Below are positions 16,592-26,602 of a stretch of 64,000 bases of DNA, in pieces (position 1 is the first letter of the stretch; the number at the start of each line of letters is the position of its first letter). The position numbers were made by a program, and so were the translations under genes. The notes below the pieces were generated by a model, which was not told the origin of the DNA, made no database searches, and was given only the letters and a program-made list of their open reading frames with translations. Source of the stretch: Nocardia abscessus. Its GTDB lineage: Bacteria; Actinomycetota; Actinomycetes; Mycobacteriales; Mycobacteriaceae. The DNA lies in contig NZ_JADLQO010000001.1 of assembly GCF_015477775.1 (NCBI RefSeq), positions 620,001 through 684,000 on the forward strand, read 5' to 3'.

Positions 16592-17491
16592 TTACGTGAC
16601 CCGATCGTCTTCGGCTCGCGCCTGTTCGGCAAGTATCGACGCGTCCGAGTAGTGCTCGGCGATCTCGTCACTGGTGGTCAGCCATACTCCCGGGTGGGCG
16701 GCCACGTACTCGAGCGCTTGATCCAGGTATTTGATCCGGAAGGCCTGCCCGATCACGAACGGGTGCAGGGCCAGCGCCATGACCCGCCCGCTGTCGGCCG
16801 ACTCGGCGTAGAGCTGGTCGAGCTGATCGCGGACGATCCGCACGAAGTCCGGGCCGCTGGTGGCTTTGCCGAGGAAAAGCGTGTTGTCGTTGAGCTCTAC
16901 CGAATAGGGGACGCTGAGCAGGCCGGGTACCGACAGGGGATAGGGCTGGTCGTCGTTGGTCCAGTCGAGGACGTAGCCGAGGCCGAGTTCGGCCAGCAGC
17001 GCGGGGGTTCGGAAGGACTCGGTGAGCGCGGGCCCCATCCAGCCGCGCGGCCTGCGGCCGGTCGCGCGCTCGATGGTCGCGACCACGTCGGCGAGATACG
17101 CGCGCTCCTCGTCCGCGGGCAGGTCCGCCTGGAAGACGGAGTTGTTCTTCCCATGCGCGAGCCACGCCCAGTTCCGGCGCACCCCCGCCGTCACGATCTG
17201 CGGATTGTGTTCGACGACGTCGGAATTGAGCAGCGCGCTGGCGCGGATGCCGTGCCGGTCGAGCGCCTCGATGATCCGCCAGATGCCGACGCGCGGCCCG
17301 TAGTCGCGCCAGCCGTAGTTCAGCGGGTCGGGCGCGAGCCCTGCGGTGCCGGGAAAGATGCTCGTGGACGGTCGGTCCACCTGGTAGTGCTCGACGTTCA
17401 GCCCGACATAGAACGCGACCCGGGCGCCGCCGGGCCACCGCAGCGGCGGGCGGTCGACGATCGGGCTGTAGTCGAAGAGTTCGTTGTCCAT
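16592..17491 (-). CDS. Polysaccharide deacetylase family (NodB-fold, PuuE-like)
   Basis: A 299-residue NodB-type hydrolase. The opening FDYSPIVDRPPLRWPGGARV and VGLNVEHYQVDRPS are typical of the PuuE/allantoinase-like branch; further motifs are a deacetylase-type RPRGWMGPALTES and MALALHPFVIGQ near the C-terminus. The classic Asp-Asp pair of chitin deacetylases is not obvious, so the substrate may be a small amide rather than a polysaccharide. The start ATG at 17491 gives the domain boundary; longer versions add residues without matching features. It probably shares a transcript with the SDR downstream. Confidence 0.78.
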   Translation of the reverse strand: MDNELFDYSPIVDRPPLRWPGGARVAFYVGLNVEHYQVDRPSTSIFPGTAGLAPDPLNYGWRDYGPRVGIWRIIEALDRHGIRASALLNSDVVEHNPQIVTAGVRRNWAWLAHGKNNSVFQADLPADEERAYLADVVATIERATGRRPRGWMGPALTESFRTPALLAELGLGYVLDWTNDDQPYPLSVPGLLSVPYSVELNDNTLFLGKATSGPDFVRIVRDQLDQLYAESADSGRVMALALHPFVIGQAFRIKYLDQALEYVAAHPGVWLTTSDEIAEHYSDASILAEQARAEDDRVT

Positions 17492-17760
17492 GCCCCCATG
17501 CTCGAACTTGACACTAATGTGAGGATCAACCTCGAGAAGAGTGAGATAGGGCACACCAGGGTGGCCGATGCCCGACACCACGGGCAACTCGTCGAGCGCA
17601 TCGGCCGGTATCGTGCAGCGAACGTACCAACTGATTTCGTACGCACATGGGTAACTCACCGGGTACGCCCAGAACAGGAGTGGCGCGCAACGCAGGACCT
17701 GCGTCTCGGTCCGGCGCCACCCGACCAGTACGGCCTAGATACCCGGAGAGGCGGGCGAGC

Positions 17761-20133
17761 ATGCGAGTGGACGGGCGGGAGATCCCGGTCACGGGCAGCC
17801 TGCTACAGCCACTGATCCGGCGGACCAGTGACATCGTCCGGGTAGTCCTCGCATCGCTGTGGGTGGCGGTCGTGATCGCGGCCTCGCTGATCACCCGCCC
17901 GGAATGGCTGGCCTTGGAGAGCTCGGTCTCCACCATCGTCAATTTCCTCAATCCGGACCAGGCGAACCTGGTGTACCTGGTCTACGGCATGGCGATTCTC
18001 GCGCTGCCGTTCGCGATCCTGATCGAGCTGATCATCGGCAGGCAGTGGAAGCTGCTGGCAGGCTACGCCGCGGCCGGGGCCGTCGCCGGACTGCTGCTGT
18101 CCATCACCGGCACCGGGCTGTCCGCGCCGAAATGGCATCTGCAGGTGCCGGATCGGCTGGACACTTTCCTGTCCCAGTTCCTCGATGACCCGCGCTGGAT
18201 CGCGATGATCGCCGCGATGCTCACGGTCGCCAGCCCGTGGCTGCCCATCCGCCCGCGCCGCTGGCTGTGGTTCCTGTTGCTCGCGTTCGCTCCGATCCAT
18301 CTCGTGGTCAGCACGGTGGTGCCCGCGCGAGCGATGTTCGGCCTTGCGGTCGGGTGGTTGGTCGGCGCGGTGATCGTGCTCGTGGTGGGCACGCCCGCGC
18401 TGGAGGTTCCCCTCGATGCCGCCGTCCGTCTGCTCGCGAGACGCGGTCACACGGTCACCGGTATCACGGTGGTGCATCCGGCGGGCCGGGGGCCGCTGGT
18501 GCTCGCCGCCGCCACCGAAGGGCCGGAACGCGAGCTGGTGATCGAGATGTTCGGCAAGAACCAGCGCAGTTTCGGCGCGCTGCGGCAGCTGTGGCGCTGG
18601 CTCACGTTCCGCTCCAGTGAAACCGCGGCCATGCACGGTTCCATGCACCGTGCGGTCGAGCACCGTGCGCTGATGACGGTCGCCGTCGGCGACCTCGGGC
18701 TCGCCAGTTGCGCCCCCGTCGCGGTCGCCGCGCTGTCGCGTGGCTGGATGTTGTACGCGCGCACCCAGCCCTGCGGTACGGCGATCACCGACCAGTCCGC
18801 CGACGTGCTGCCCGAGGTGTGGCGAGCACTCGACACCTTGCAGCAGAAGCAGATCGCGCACGGCGACCTGCGGCCGGCCGACATCCGCGTCGCGGACGGC
18901 GCGACGCTGTTCGGCGGCTTCGGCAACGCCGAGTACGGAGCGTCCGAGGCGCAGCTGCAGTCCGACATCGCCCAGTTGCTCGTGACGACCACCGCGACTT
19001 TCGGCAAGGAACCCGCGGTTCGGGCGGCGATCGAAACCCTCGGCGAAGCGCGGGTGCTCGCCGCGGCGAGGCGATTGACCAAGTCGGCCATACCGACCGG
19101 GATCCGCAAAGCGGTCCCGGAATGGAAGTCCGCGCTGTCCGACGCCCGCGACGAGGTGCGCAAACAGACCGGTCAGGATCGGATCGCGGCCGAGCAGATC
19201 ACCCGGTTCTCCCGCAACCAGATCATCCAGCTGGTCCTGCTGATCGCGCTGGTGTACGTCGCCTATCCGTTCATCAGCGCCGTGCCCACCTTCTTCACCC
19301 AGTTGCGAACGGCGAACTGGTGGTGGGCGCTGCTCGGGCTCATGGTCTCGGCCCTGACCTACGTGGGCGCGGCGGCGGCGCTGTGGGCTTGTGCGTCCGG
19401 CGCGGTCAGCTTCCGCAACCTGGTGATCATGCAGATCGCGAACACCTTCGCCGCGACGACGACCCCCGCGCGGGTGGGTGGGCTCGCGTTGAGCGTGCGC
19501 TTCCTGCAGAAGGGCGGGGTAGGCGCGGTGCGCGCCACGGCAGCGGTGGCGCTGCAACAGGCCGTGCAGGTGATCACCCACGTCAGCCTGCTGCTCGCGT
19601 TCAGCATCTTGGCGGGCACCTCGACGGACCTGTCGCACTTCGTCCCGGACGCCACGGTGCTGTATCTGCTCGCCGGTGTCGGCGTCGGCATCGTCGGCAC
19701 GTTCATGTTCGTGCCGAAACTGCGCCGCTGGCTGAACAACGCGGTCCGGCCGCAGCTGCAGGAAGTTCTCGGCGAGCTCGCCGCCCTCGCTCGCGACCCC
19801 AAGCGGTTCGCGGTGATCGTGCTCGGTTGCGCGGCGATCACCCTCGGTCTCGCCGGTGCGCTGTGGGCCAGCGTGGAGGCGTTCGGCGGCGGCACCACCT
19901 TCATCACTGTCACCATCGTCACCATGATCGGCGGCACCCTGGCCTCGGCCGCGCCGACCCCGGGCGGTGTCGGCGCGGTCGAGGCCGCGCTGATCGGCGG
20001 TCTGGCCGCCTTCGGCCTGCCCGCGAACATCGCCGTGCCCTCGGTGCTGCTCTACCGGGTGCTGACCTGCTGGCTCCCGGTGTTCTGCGGGTGGGCCACC
20101 ATGCGCTGGATGGCGAAGAGGGATCTCATCTAG
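17761..20133 (+). CDS. Large membrane protein: kinase-like domain plus LPG-synthase-type transmembrane domain
   Basis: A 790-residue membrane protein in three parts. Residues about 20-225 hold roughly six or seven hydrophobic helices. Residues about 230-480 are soluble and kinase-like: a catalytic-loop look-alike HGDLRPADIRV (His367-Asp369) is followed by LFGGFG where DFG would be expected. Residues about 490-790 form a lysylphosphatidylglycerol-synthase TM (UPF0104) domain with about eight helices and the conserved ATTTPARVGGLALSVRFL and ASAAPTPGGVGAVEAALIGG. No aminoacyl-transferase domain is present, so lipid lysinylation is not implied. The ATG at 17761 is preceded by GGAGAGG. Confidence 0.75.
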   Translation: MRVDGREIPVTGSLLQPLIRRTSDIVRVVLASLWVAVVIAASLITRPEWLALESSVSTIVNFLNPDQANLVYLVYGMAILALPFAILIELIIGRQWKLLAGYAAAGAVAGLLLSITGTGLSAPKWHLQVPDRLDTFLSQFLDDPRWIAMIAAMLTVASPWLPIRPRRWLWFLLLAFAPIHLVVSTVVPARAMFGLAVGWLVGAVIVLVVGTPALEVPLDAAVRLLARRGHTVTGITVVHPAGRGPLVLAAATEGPERELVIEMFGKNQRSFGALRQLWRWLTFRSSETAAMHGSMHRAVEHRALMTVAVGDLGLASCAPVAVAALSRGWMLYARTQPCGTAITDQSADVLPEVWRALDTLQQKQIAHGDLRPADIRVADGATLFGGFGNAEYGASEAQLQSDIAQLLVTTTATFGKEPAVRAAIETLGEARVLAAARRLTKSAIPTGIRKAVPEWKSALSDARDEVRKQTGQDRIAAEQITRFSRNQIIQLVLLIALVYVAYPFISAVPTFFTQLRTANWWWALLGLMVSALTYVGAAAALWACASGAVSFRNLVIMQIANTFAATTTPARVGGLALSVRFLQKGGVGAVRATAAVALQQAVQVITHVSLLLAFSILAGTSTDLSHFVPDATVLYLLAGVGVGIVGTFMFVPKLRRWLNNAVRPQLQEVLGELAALARDPKRFAVIVLGCAAITLGLAGALWASVEAFGGGTTFITVTIVTMIGGTLASAAPTPGGVGAVEAALIGGLAAFGLPANIAVPSVLLYRVLTCWLPVFCGWATMRWMAKRDLI

Positions 20134-20187
20134 GCGGCTGCCTCGCCTTGGCTCGGCCCGGCGCGGGTCGTGGACGGGCTTCGTCCT

Positions 20188-20865
20188 TCATGGCTTGGTT
20201 GCCAGGAGGACAGCGGTCGCGGGACGCACCGTGACGAATCGGACGTCCTCGAATCCGGTCGCGCACAGCAAGTCTCGATACCGTCGGATGTCGATGGCCG
20301 CCAGGGGATCGTCGTGCGCGGTGTCGCGGGTGCGGTGGGCCGCGAACCGCGCCATGACGCGCACGGCGGCGGAGAGCAACGGGTCGGTCGGATGCGTGTC
20401 GGCGAGCAACAGCCGACCGCCCGGCCGCAGCACCCGGAACATCTGCGCGACGGCATCGCCACGATGTGCCGCGGGAATGTGGTGCATCACGAAGGTCGAG
20501 GTCACCAGATCGGCGGAGGTGTCGGGCAGGGGAAGCGCCTGCGCCGTACCGAGTTCGAATCGGCAGTTCGCCAGGTCGCGGGAGCGTGCGTTCGCGTAAT
20601 CGATCATCTGCGGCGACGGATCGACACCGGTCACCCGGCCGACGCGGCGCGCCAGCACGCGAGCGAGGTCGCCAGGACCGCAACCGATATCGACGACGTC
20701 GGCGCCGGGCGCCGGATCGGTCAGGGCGGCGAGCCGGGCGTTCAGACGACCCGCGCGGCCGAGCAGGAAGGCGGACTTGAACGCGCGGTAGCGGCGCGGC
20801 TGGGTGAGCAGCACACCGACGTCGGTGTGCGAATCGGTGGCAGACTGGGGTTCGTTTCCGGACAT
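20188..20865 (-). CDS. Class I SAM-dependent methyltransferase
   Basis: A 225-residue methyltransferase of the UbiE/Methyltransf_11 type. Motif I is VVDIGCGPGDLAR, followed by VTGVDPSPQMIDYA, LPLPDTSADLVTSTFVMHHI and RVLRPGGRLLLAD. The substrate is unknown. The ATG at 20865 is preferred over a TTG at 20907, because the longer form would extend into the region shared with the divergent TetR gene. The TetR regulator next to it probably controls it. Confidence 0.82.
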   Translation of the reverse strand: MSGNEPQSATDSHTDVGVLLTQPRRYRAFKSAFLLGRAGRLNARLAALTDPAPGADVVDIGCGPGDLARVLARRVGRVTGVDPSPQMIDYANARSRDLANCRFELGTAQALPLPDTSADLVTSTFVMHHIPAAHRGDAVAQMFRVLRPGGRLLLADTHPTDPLLSAAVRVMARFAAHRTRDTAHDDPLAAIDIRRYRDLLCATGFEDVRFVTVRPATAVLLATKP

Positions 20866-20919
20866 GAGTTCAGGATCGGCCGGTATCCCGCCGCCGACCA
20901 GGGCCAATGCGACGGAATT

Positions 20920-20935
20920 CGTCCGAAACCGGACG
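20920..20935. promoter_or_regulatory. Inverted repeat between methyltransferase and TetR, candidate operator
   Basis: CGTCCG-aaac-CGGACG forms 6-bp arms in the 98-nt divergent region, with a further GTCCG half-site at 20950-20954. It is a plausible TetR autoregulatory site acting on both genes. Confidence 0.5.
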
Positions 20936-20963
20936 CATACGAGACATTTGTCCGGGAGGCACC

Positions 20964-21539
20964 GTGCCGGAAGAACAGGACACCGCCGATCGCCGGGTCC
21001 GGCGCACCAGAGCCCTGCTGCACCGGGCGCTGATCGAGCTCATGGTCGAACGCGCCTACGACCGGATCACCGTCCGCGACATCCTGGACCGCGCGGACGT
21101 CGGACGGTCGACCTTCTACGCGCACTACCGGGACAAAGACGACCTGCTGTTGCGCAGCAGCACCGACTACCTGCGCGCGGCCATGACCGCCGCGCAGACC
21201 GATGCAGGCGCCTCCGAATTGCTCGCGCCGGTGCGCACGCTGTTCCAACTGGCGGCCGATCATCCCGATATCTACCGAGCATTGCTGGGCCGCAAGAGTG
21301 GCACCGTGCTGCTGCGCACCACACGGGTGATGGTCGCGCAGATCCTCGCCGAGCGGCTGCGCGACCGGCTGGCGATGCCGGAGGAGGAGTTCGCCACCAC
21401 CGTGACGTTCCTGTCCTGGGGCACCGTCGGCCTGCTCGGTGCCATCGCGGAGGGGCAGCCACCGCTCTCGGCCGAGGAGGCTTACCGCCGTGTGATCGGC
21501 CTGGTCGGCCAAGGGTTGACCGATCGGACCGATGACTGA
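20964..21539 (+). CDS. TetR/AcrR-family regulator
   Basis: A 191-residue TetR-type repressor. The N-terminal helix-turn-helix (about 12-58) reads ALIELMVERAYDRITVRDIL then DRADVGRSTFYAHYRDKDDL, the standard TetR pattern. The C-terminal effector domain is helical and includes ADHPDIYRALLGRKSG, seen in the TetR_C_33/PsrA-like group. The GTG at 20964 is chosen because GGAGG at 20955-20959 sits 4 nt upstream. The divergent methyltransferase is its obvious target. Confidence 0.85.
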   Translation: MPEEQDTADRRVRRTRALLHRALIELMVERAYDRITVRDILDRADVGRSTFYAHYRDKDDLLLRSSTDYLRAAMTAAQTDAGASELLAPVRTLFQLAADHPDIYRALLGRKSGTVLLRTTRVMVAQILAERLRDRLAMPEEEFATTVTFLSWGTVGLLGAIAEGQPPLSAEEAYRRVIGLVGQGLTDRTDD

Positions 21540-21612
21540 GCCGGGCCCCCGCCGGTTACGCGTTCGAGTCGTCGGTGCGGACCACGCTATCGACGGCCAC
21601 GCCGAGTTCCCC

Positions 21613-22215
21613 TCAAACGCTGACCAGTTCCAGCGCCTGTGCGGCGCTCACACTGCCCGCCGTGACGAGTTCGAGGTTGGCCAGCGCGGCTTCGTGCGCT
21701 TCCGGGGTGGCAGCGGCCACGCAGTCGACCACGGGATGCACCGTGAACCCCAGATCGGTGCCGTGCCGGGCGGTCTGCTCGACGGTGAGGTTGGTCGCGA
21801 CGCCCGTGACGAAGAGCGTCTCGATGCCCTGATCCGCCAGCCACTCCGGCAGTTTGCCGCCCGCGAGGCCGGAGAGCTTCTGATTGTCGAAGACTTCCGA
21901 CGGCTGCGCCGACATCTCCGGAATGATCGCGGTGCCGGGCGAATCGGGCCGGAACTCGGTCTGCGCCGCGCCCACCGAGCGCATGAATCCGGTATTGCGC
22001 ACCAGCTCACCCTCGCCGACCGGGATGGTGAACCGGGTGAAGATCACCGGCAGCTGCGCGGCGAGCGCCGCGGCGTGAAAGTCCGCCGCCCGCGCCACCA
22101 CACCGCTCGCCGCCACGGGCGCGGCCAGCATGGGACCGAAAAAGCCCTCGGGCCGAATGACATTCACCTGCCAGTGCAGCGCCAGCACGGCGGCGCGGAT
22201 GCGTCGGATCGCCAT
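21613..22215 (-). CDS. Isochorismatase-fold protein with altered catalytic residues
   Basis: A 200-residue protein of the isochorismatase-like hydrolase fold. The usual triad is Asp (in DxQNDF), Lys and Cys (in GVATxxCV). Here the first motif reads LALHWQVNVI, with His14 in the Asp position; the lysine region is NQKLSGL (Lys113); and the cysteine motif is GVATNLTVEQTA, with Thr144 in place of Cys. So it is probably not a conventional cysteine hydrolase. It may be a binding protein or use other chemistry. It is not evidently co-transcribed with neighbours; fadD5 ends 68 nt upstream on the same strand. Confidence 0.75.
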   Translation of the reverse strand: MAIRRIRAAVLALHWQVNVIRPEGFFGPMLAAPVAASGVVARAADFHAAALAAQLPVIFTRFTIPVGEGELVRNTGFMRSVGAAQTEFRPDSPGTAIIPEMSAQPSEVFDNQKLSGLAGGKLPEWLADQGIETLFVTGVATNLTVEQTARHGTDLGFTVHPVVDCVAAATPEAHEAALANLELVTAGSVSAAQALELVSV

Positions 22216-22282
22216 GCGACGACCTTACGCACCCGCGCCCGCGCGCACTGTCCGATTCACGTGAAACGAACGCACTCGACGT

Positions 22283-23854
22283 TCAGGACGAATAGTCCTT
22301 GCGCAACTGGACTTTCACTACCTTGCCGCTGGCGTTGCGGGGCAGCTCGGGCACCAGCACCAGGTCCTTGGGGTGCTTGTAGCGCGCCAGGTTCTCGTTG
22401 AGGAACGGTTCCAGCTCGGCGAGGGTCAGCTCGTCGTCCGGGTTGTGCAGGGCGACCACCGCGACCGGCACTTCGCCCCACTTCTCGTCCGCGCGGCCCA
22501 GCACCGCCGCCTCCCGGATCTTCGGGTGCGCGAACAGGACGTTCTCCACTTCGGCGCAGTAGATGTTCTCGCCGCCGGAGATGATCATGTCCTTCTTGCG
22601 GTCGACCACATAGACGAATCCCTCTTCGTCCTGGCGGACCAGGTCGCCGGAGTGGAACCAGCCGCCCGCGAACGCCTCGGCGGTGGCCTCCGGCTTGTTC
22701 CAGTAGCCCTGCATGAGCGTCGGCCCGCGGTAAACGATCTCACCCACCTCGCCGGGGGCGACATCGTTCATCTCGTCGTCGACGATGCGCGCCTGGATGG
22801 TCGGGATGGGCTTGCCCACCGAGCCGATCTTGCGGATCGCGTCCTTGCCCTCCAGCACACAGGTGATCGGCGACATCTCCGTCTGCCCGAACACCGCTAC
22901 GTTGAACGCGTTCGGGAAGGACTCGGCCATCGCGCGCAGCACCGTGTCCGAGGCGGGCGCGGCGCCCCAGCTGAGCACCTCCAGCGCGAGCTTGCGGTCC
23001 TTCACGGAAGGGTGGTCGCAGACCAGCTGCCACTGCGCGGGCACGCAGAAGGCGGAGGTGGCCTGCTCGCTCTCCAGCGCGTCCAGGAACTCGCCCGCGT
23101 CGAAGGCGCCCAGCGGGTGCAGCACCGTCTTCGAGCCGAGCAGGAAAGCCGGTGCGAGGCTGCCGAGTCCGGCGATGTGGAACAGCGGCGAGGTGCACAG
23201 CCCGATCGACTCCGGTTGCAGCGCCAGCGCGCGGATGCAGGTCAGCGCCTGGGCGTTCATGTTCGCGTAGGTGAGCACCGCGCCTTTCGGGCTGCCCGTG
23301 GTGCCCGAGGTGTACATGATGAGGCTGGGGGTGTCCTCGGGGATGTCCAGCGGGATGTGCGGATCGCCCGGTTCGGCGAGCAGGTCGTCGAAGCCGACCA
23401 CGCCGTCGCCGGAGGCGCCGCCGATCACCACGCAGGTCTCCAGGGCGGGCGCCTGCGCCTGCACCGCGGTGGCCAGCGGCTGCAGCACGGTGTCGGTGAC
23501 GACCGCCTTGGCTCCGCTGTCGCCGACGATGTAGGCGACCTCCGGCGGCGTGAGCCGGAAGTTGACCGGGACCGCGATCGCGCCGAGCGCGTTGATGCCG
23601 AACACGGCTTCGAGGTATTCCGGGTAGTTCAGCGCCAGGATCAGCACCCGGTCGCCGAACCCGACACCCCGGCGCGCCAATCCGTCGGCGAACTTCAGCG
23701 ACCGCTCGTGCAGCTGCCGCCAGGTGGTGTCCACGCCGCGGAACCGCACCGCGACCGCGTCCGGGCGCATCTGCGCGTGCACGGCGATCTGGTTGTTCCA
23801 GTGGTTGCGCCGCGACCTGATCGGCTCGTCGAGCGCTACTGCCCCGGTGGTCAT
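22283..23854 (-). CDS. fadD5: Fatty-acid--CoA ligase, FadD5-like
   Basis: A 523-residue AMP-forming acyl-CoA synthetase. The P-loop is MYTSGTTGSPKGAVLTYANM, A5 is VFGQTEMSPITCV, A7 is GGWFHSGDLV, A8 is VVDRKKDMIISGGENIYCAE, and the C-terminal catalytic Lys lies in NASGKVVK. Segments such as GDRVLILALNYPEYLEAV and GAIAVPVNFRLTP follow M. tuberculosis FadD5 closely from memory. In Mycobacterium fadD5 lies with mce1; no mce gene is here. The ATG at 23854 is chosen because GAGAGGAG precedes it; a further nine codons upstream are possible. Confidence 0.85.
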   Translation of the reverse strand: MTTGAVALDEPIRSRRNHWNNQIAVHAQMRPDAVAVRFRGVDTTWRQLHERSLKFADGLARRGVGFGDRVLILALNYPEYLEAVFGINALGAIAVPVNFRLTPPEVAYIVGDSGAKAVVTDTVLQPLATAVQAQAPALETCVVIGGASGDGVVGFDDLLAEPGDPHIPLDIPEDTPSLIMYTSGTTGSPKGAVLTYANMNAQALTCIRALALQPESIGLCTSPLFHIAGLGSLAPAFLLGSKTVLHPLGAFDAGEFLDALESEQATSAFCVPAQWQLVCDHPSVKDRKLALEVLSWGAAPASDTVLRAMAESFPNAFNVAVFGQTEMSPITCVLEGKDAIRKIGSVGKPIPTIQARIVDDEMNDVAPGEVGEIVYRGPTLMQGYWNKPEATAEAFAGGWFHSGDLVRQDEEGFVYVVDRKKDMIISGGENIYCAEVENVLFAHPKIREAAVLGRADEKWGEVPVAVVALHNPDDELTLAELEPFLNENLARYKHPKDLVLVPELPRNASGKVVKVQLRKDYSS

Positions 23855-25173
<1,319 letters not shown>

Positions 25174-25179
25174 CCGGAG

Positions 25180-26151
25180 TCACTTGGCCGCGCGGGCGGT
25201 GACGGCCGCGTAGTCGTGGCTCGCGACGAGTTCGATGCCGTCGGGCAAGGCGTGCAGGCGGTGGATCGTGGTGAAGGCGGCGTCCCGGTCGGCGTCGAAC
25301 AGCTTGCCCGGCATCGGCGCCTTCTCCCGCAGCAGATCGACCTGCAACTTGCTCCACACGGCGTCGCCCGCGAACAGCACGCGGCTGCCGTCGTCCACCG
25401 CGAGCAGCACGCCGATACTGCCGGGTGTATGACCCGCGAGATCGACCAGCAGCACCGAGCCGTCGCCGAACAGGTCCTTGCTGCGCGGAAAGGTCAGTAC
25501 CGGCGGTCCGTCCAGCTCGAAGCGGTCGAAGCCGCGGCCCCGCAGCGGGCCGCGCGCCACACCGGCCGGTGCGTGCGGACCGCCCATCGCCCAGTCGTAT
25601 TCGACTCCGGGCAGACGGATCTGCACCGAGGCGGGCAATTCCAGCAGGCCCGAGACGTGATCCCAGTGCAGGTGCGTGGGGATCACGAAATCGATGTCCT
25701 CGCCCGCGATGTCGTGCGCGGCGAGTGCGTCGGACAGACCGAGCACCGGCTTGTCGGGCGCGACGAGCAGCGGGATCGGGAAGGGCAGTTCGGGCAGCAC
25801 GCGCTCGTGCACGCCCGCGCACAGGGCCGGATCGATCAGGAAACGCGCCTTCGGATGCTCGACCAGGAACGCGGCCATCGACAGCCGCATCTCCTTCAGG
25901 CTGCGCACGCCCTCGGCCACGATGGTGGTCGGCGCGGACATGGTGGCCTGGGTCAGCACGGTCAACCGCACCGCGGCGCTCGCGGCGGGCGGCGGCAGCA
26001 CTTCGAGGTTCGCCAGCAGTGCGGTGTCGGGGCGGCGCGGCCGTAGCAACCGGCCCGGCGTGGCCGCCAGCGCGGCGCAGCAGCGCAGCAAGGTGGGCAG
26101 AGTCGGCGTGCGCTCGGCACGGGTTGCGGCACCGCTGTCCGGTTCGGTCAC
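25180..26151 (-). CDS. MBL-fold metallo-hydrolase next to the PKS operon
   Basis: A 323-residue metallo-beta-lactamase-fold enzyme. The metal motif is THLHWDHVSG (H-x-H-x-D-H), with later ligands in DLAGHTPGSIG (His) and LFAGDAVW (Asp), and a final His in ASHDYA. About 95 residues precede the domain. Lactonases, thioesterases and other ester hydrolases share this pattern. It is divergent from the ACP-PKS-FAAL operon, with 154 nt between starts, so it could be a stand-alone thioesterase for that pathway; this is inference. It ends 6 nt from the flavoenzyme gene convergent with it. Confidence 0.78.
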   Translation of the reverse strand: MTEPDSGAATRAERTPTLPTLLRCCAALAATPGRLLRPRRPDTALLANLEVLPPPAASAAVRLTVLTQATMSAPTTIVAEGVRSLKEMRLSMAAFLVEHPKARFLIDPALCAGVHERVLPELPFPIPLLVAPDKPVLGLSDALAAHDIAGEDIDFVIPTHLHWDHVSGLLELPASVQIRLPGVEYDWAMGGPHAPAGVARGPLRGRGFDRFELDGPPVLTFPRSKDLFGDGSVLLVDLAGHTPGSIGVLLAVDDGSRVLFAGDAVWSKLQVDLLREKAPMPGKLFDADRDAAFTTIHRLHALPDGIELVASHDYAAVTARAAK

Positions 26152-26215
26152 GATGCCACGGTATGTGATCGCCGCCGGTTCGCGAAAGAGCCGGGCAGGC
26201 AGCGGAAACGCGACC

Positions 26216-26243
26216 TTGCTCCGGCCGATTTCTCCGGCATAAT
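26216..26243 (+). promoter_or_regulatory. Predicted promoter of the ACP-PKS-FAAL operon
   Basis: TTGCTC (26216-26221) and CATAAT (26238-26243) with 16 nt between resemble -35 and -10 boxes of a housekeeping sigma factor. Transcription would start near 26250, leaving a leader of about 55 nt with GGGAGGGAGG ahead of the ACP start. Confidence 0.5.
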
Positions 26244-26305
26244 CGCGTGGGTACCGTTCTTCAGTGTGGGGTAACAGCAGCCGGGAGACGGGGAGGGAGG
26301 ACGCG

Positions 26306-26602
26306 ATGCGGCCCAGTCTTCCGGACGGGGACAGCGGTGCGCGGGAGAACGAAGGTTCGCTCGGCTATCGCCGGCGCACCGCGCTCACTTGTGCCGCCGT
26401 TCTGGCTGTCGCGGATCTACTAGGCGTCGACGCCGCCGCGGTGTCGACCAGCTCGCCCTTTACCGATCTCGGCCTCAGTTCCACTCAGCTTGCGAGGCTG
26501 ACCGCCCAACTCGAGGATGCCATGGGAGTCGAGGTTCCGCTGACCGCGATCTACGACCATCCGGACATCGAACAGCTTGTCGAGTATCTCGCGATGCGAT
26601 GA
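26306..26602 (+). CDS. Discrete acyl carrier protein
   Basis: A 98-residue carrier protein. The phosphopantetheine site is DLGLSSTQL with Ser59 as the attachment residue; helix I is around ALTCAAVLAVADLLGVD and helix III around PDIEQLVEYLAMR. About 20 extra residues precede the fold. The ATG at 26306 follows GGGAGGGAGG. Its stop overlaps the start of the PKS gene (ATGA), so the two are translationally coupled. It is the likely acceptor of the acyl group activated by the ligase at the end of the operon. Confidence 0.88.
   Translation: MRPSLPDGDSGARENEGSLGYRRRTALTCAAVLAVADLLGVDAAAVSTSSPFTDLGLSSTQLARLTAQLEDAMGVEVPLTAIYDHPDIEQLVEYLAMR

Noticed and set aside
17803-19638. Open frame of 611 codons opposite the large membrane protein
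   Set aside because: Arg/Gln/His-rich shadow without domains.
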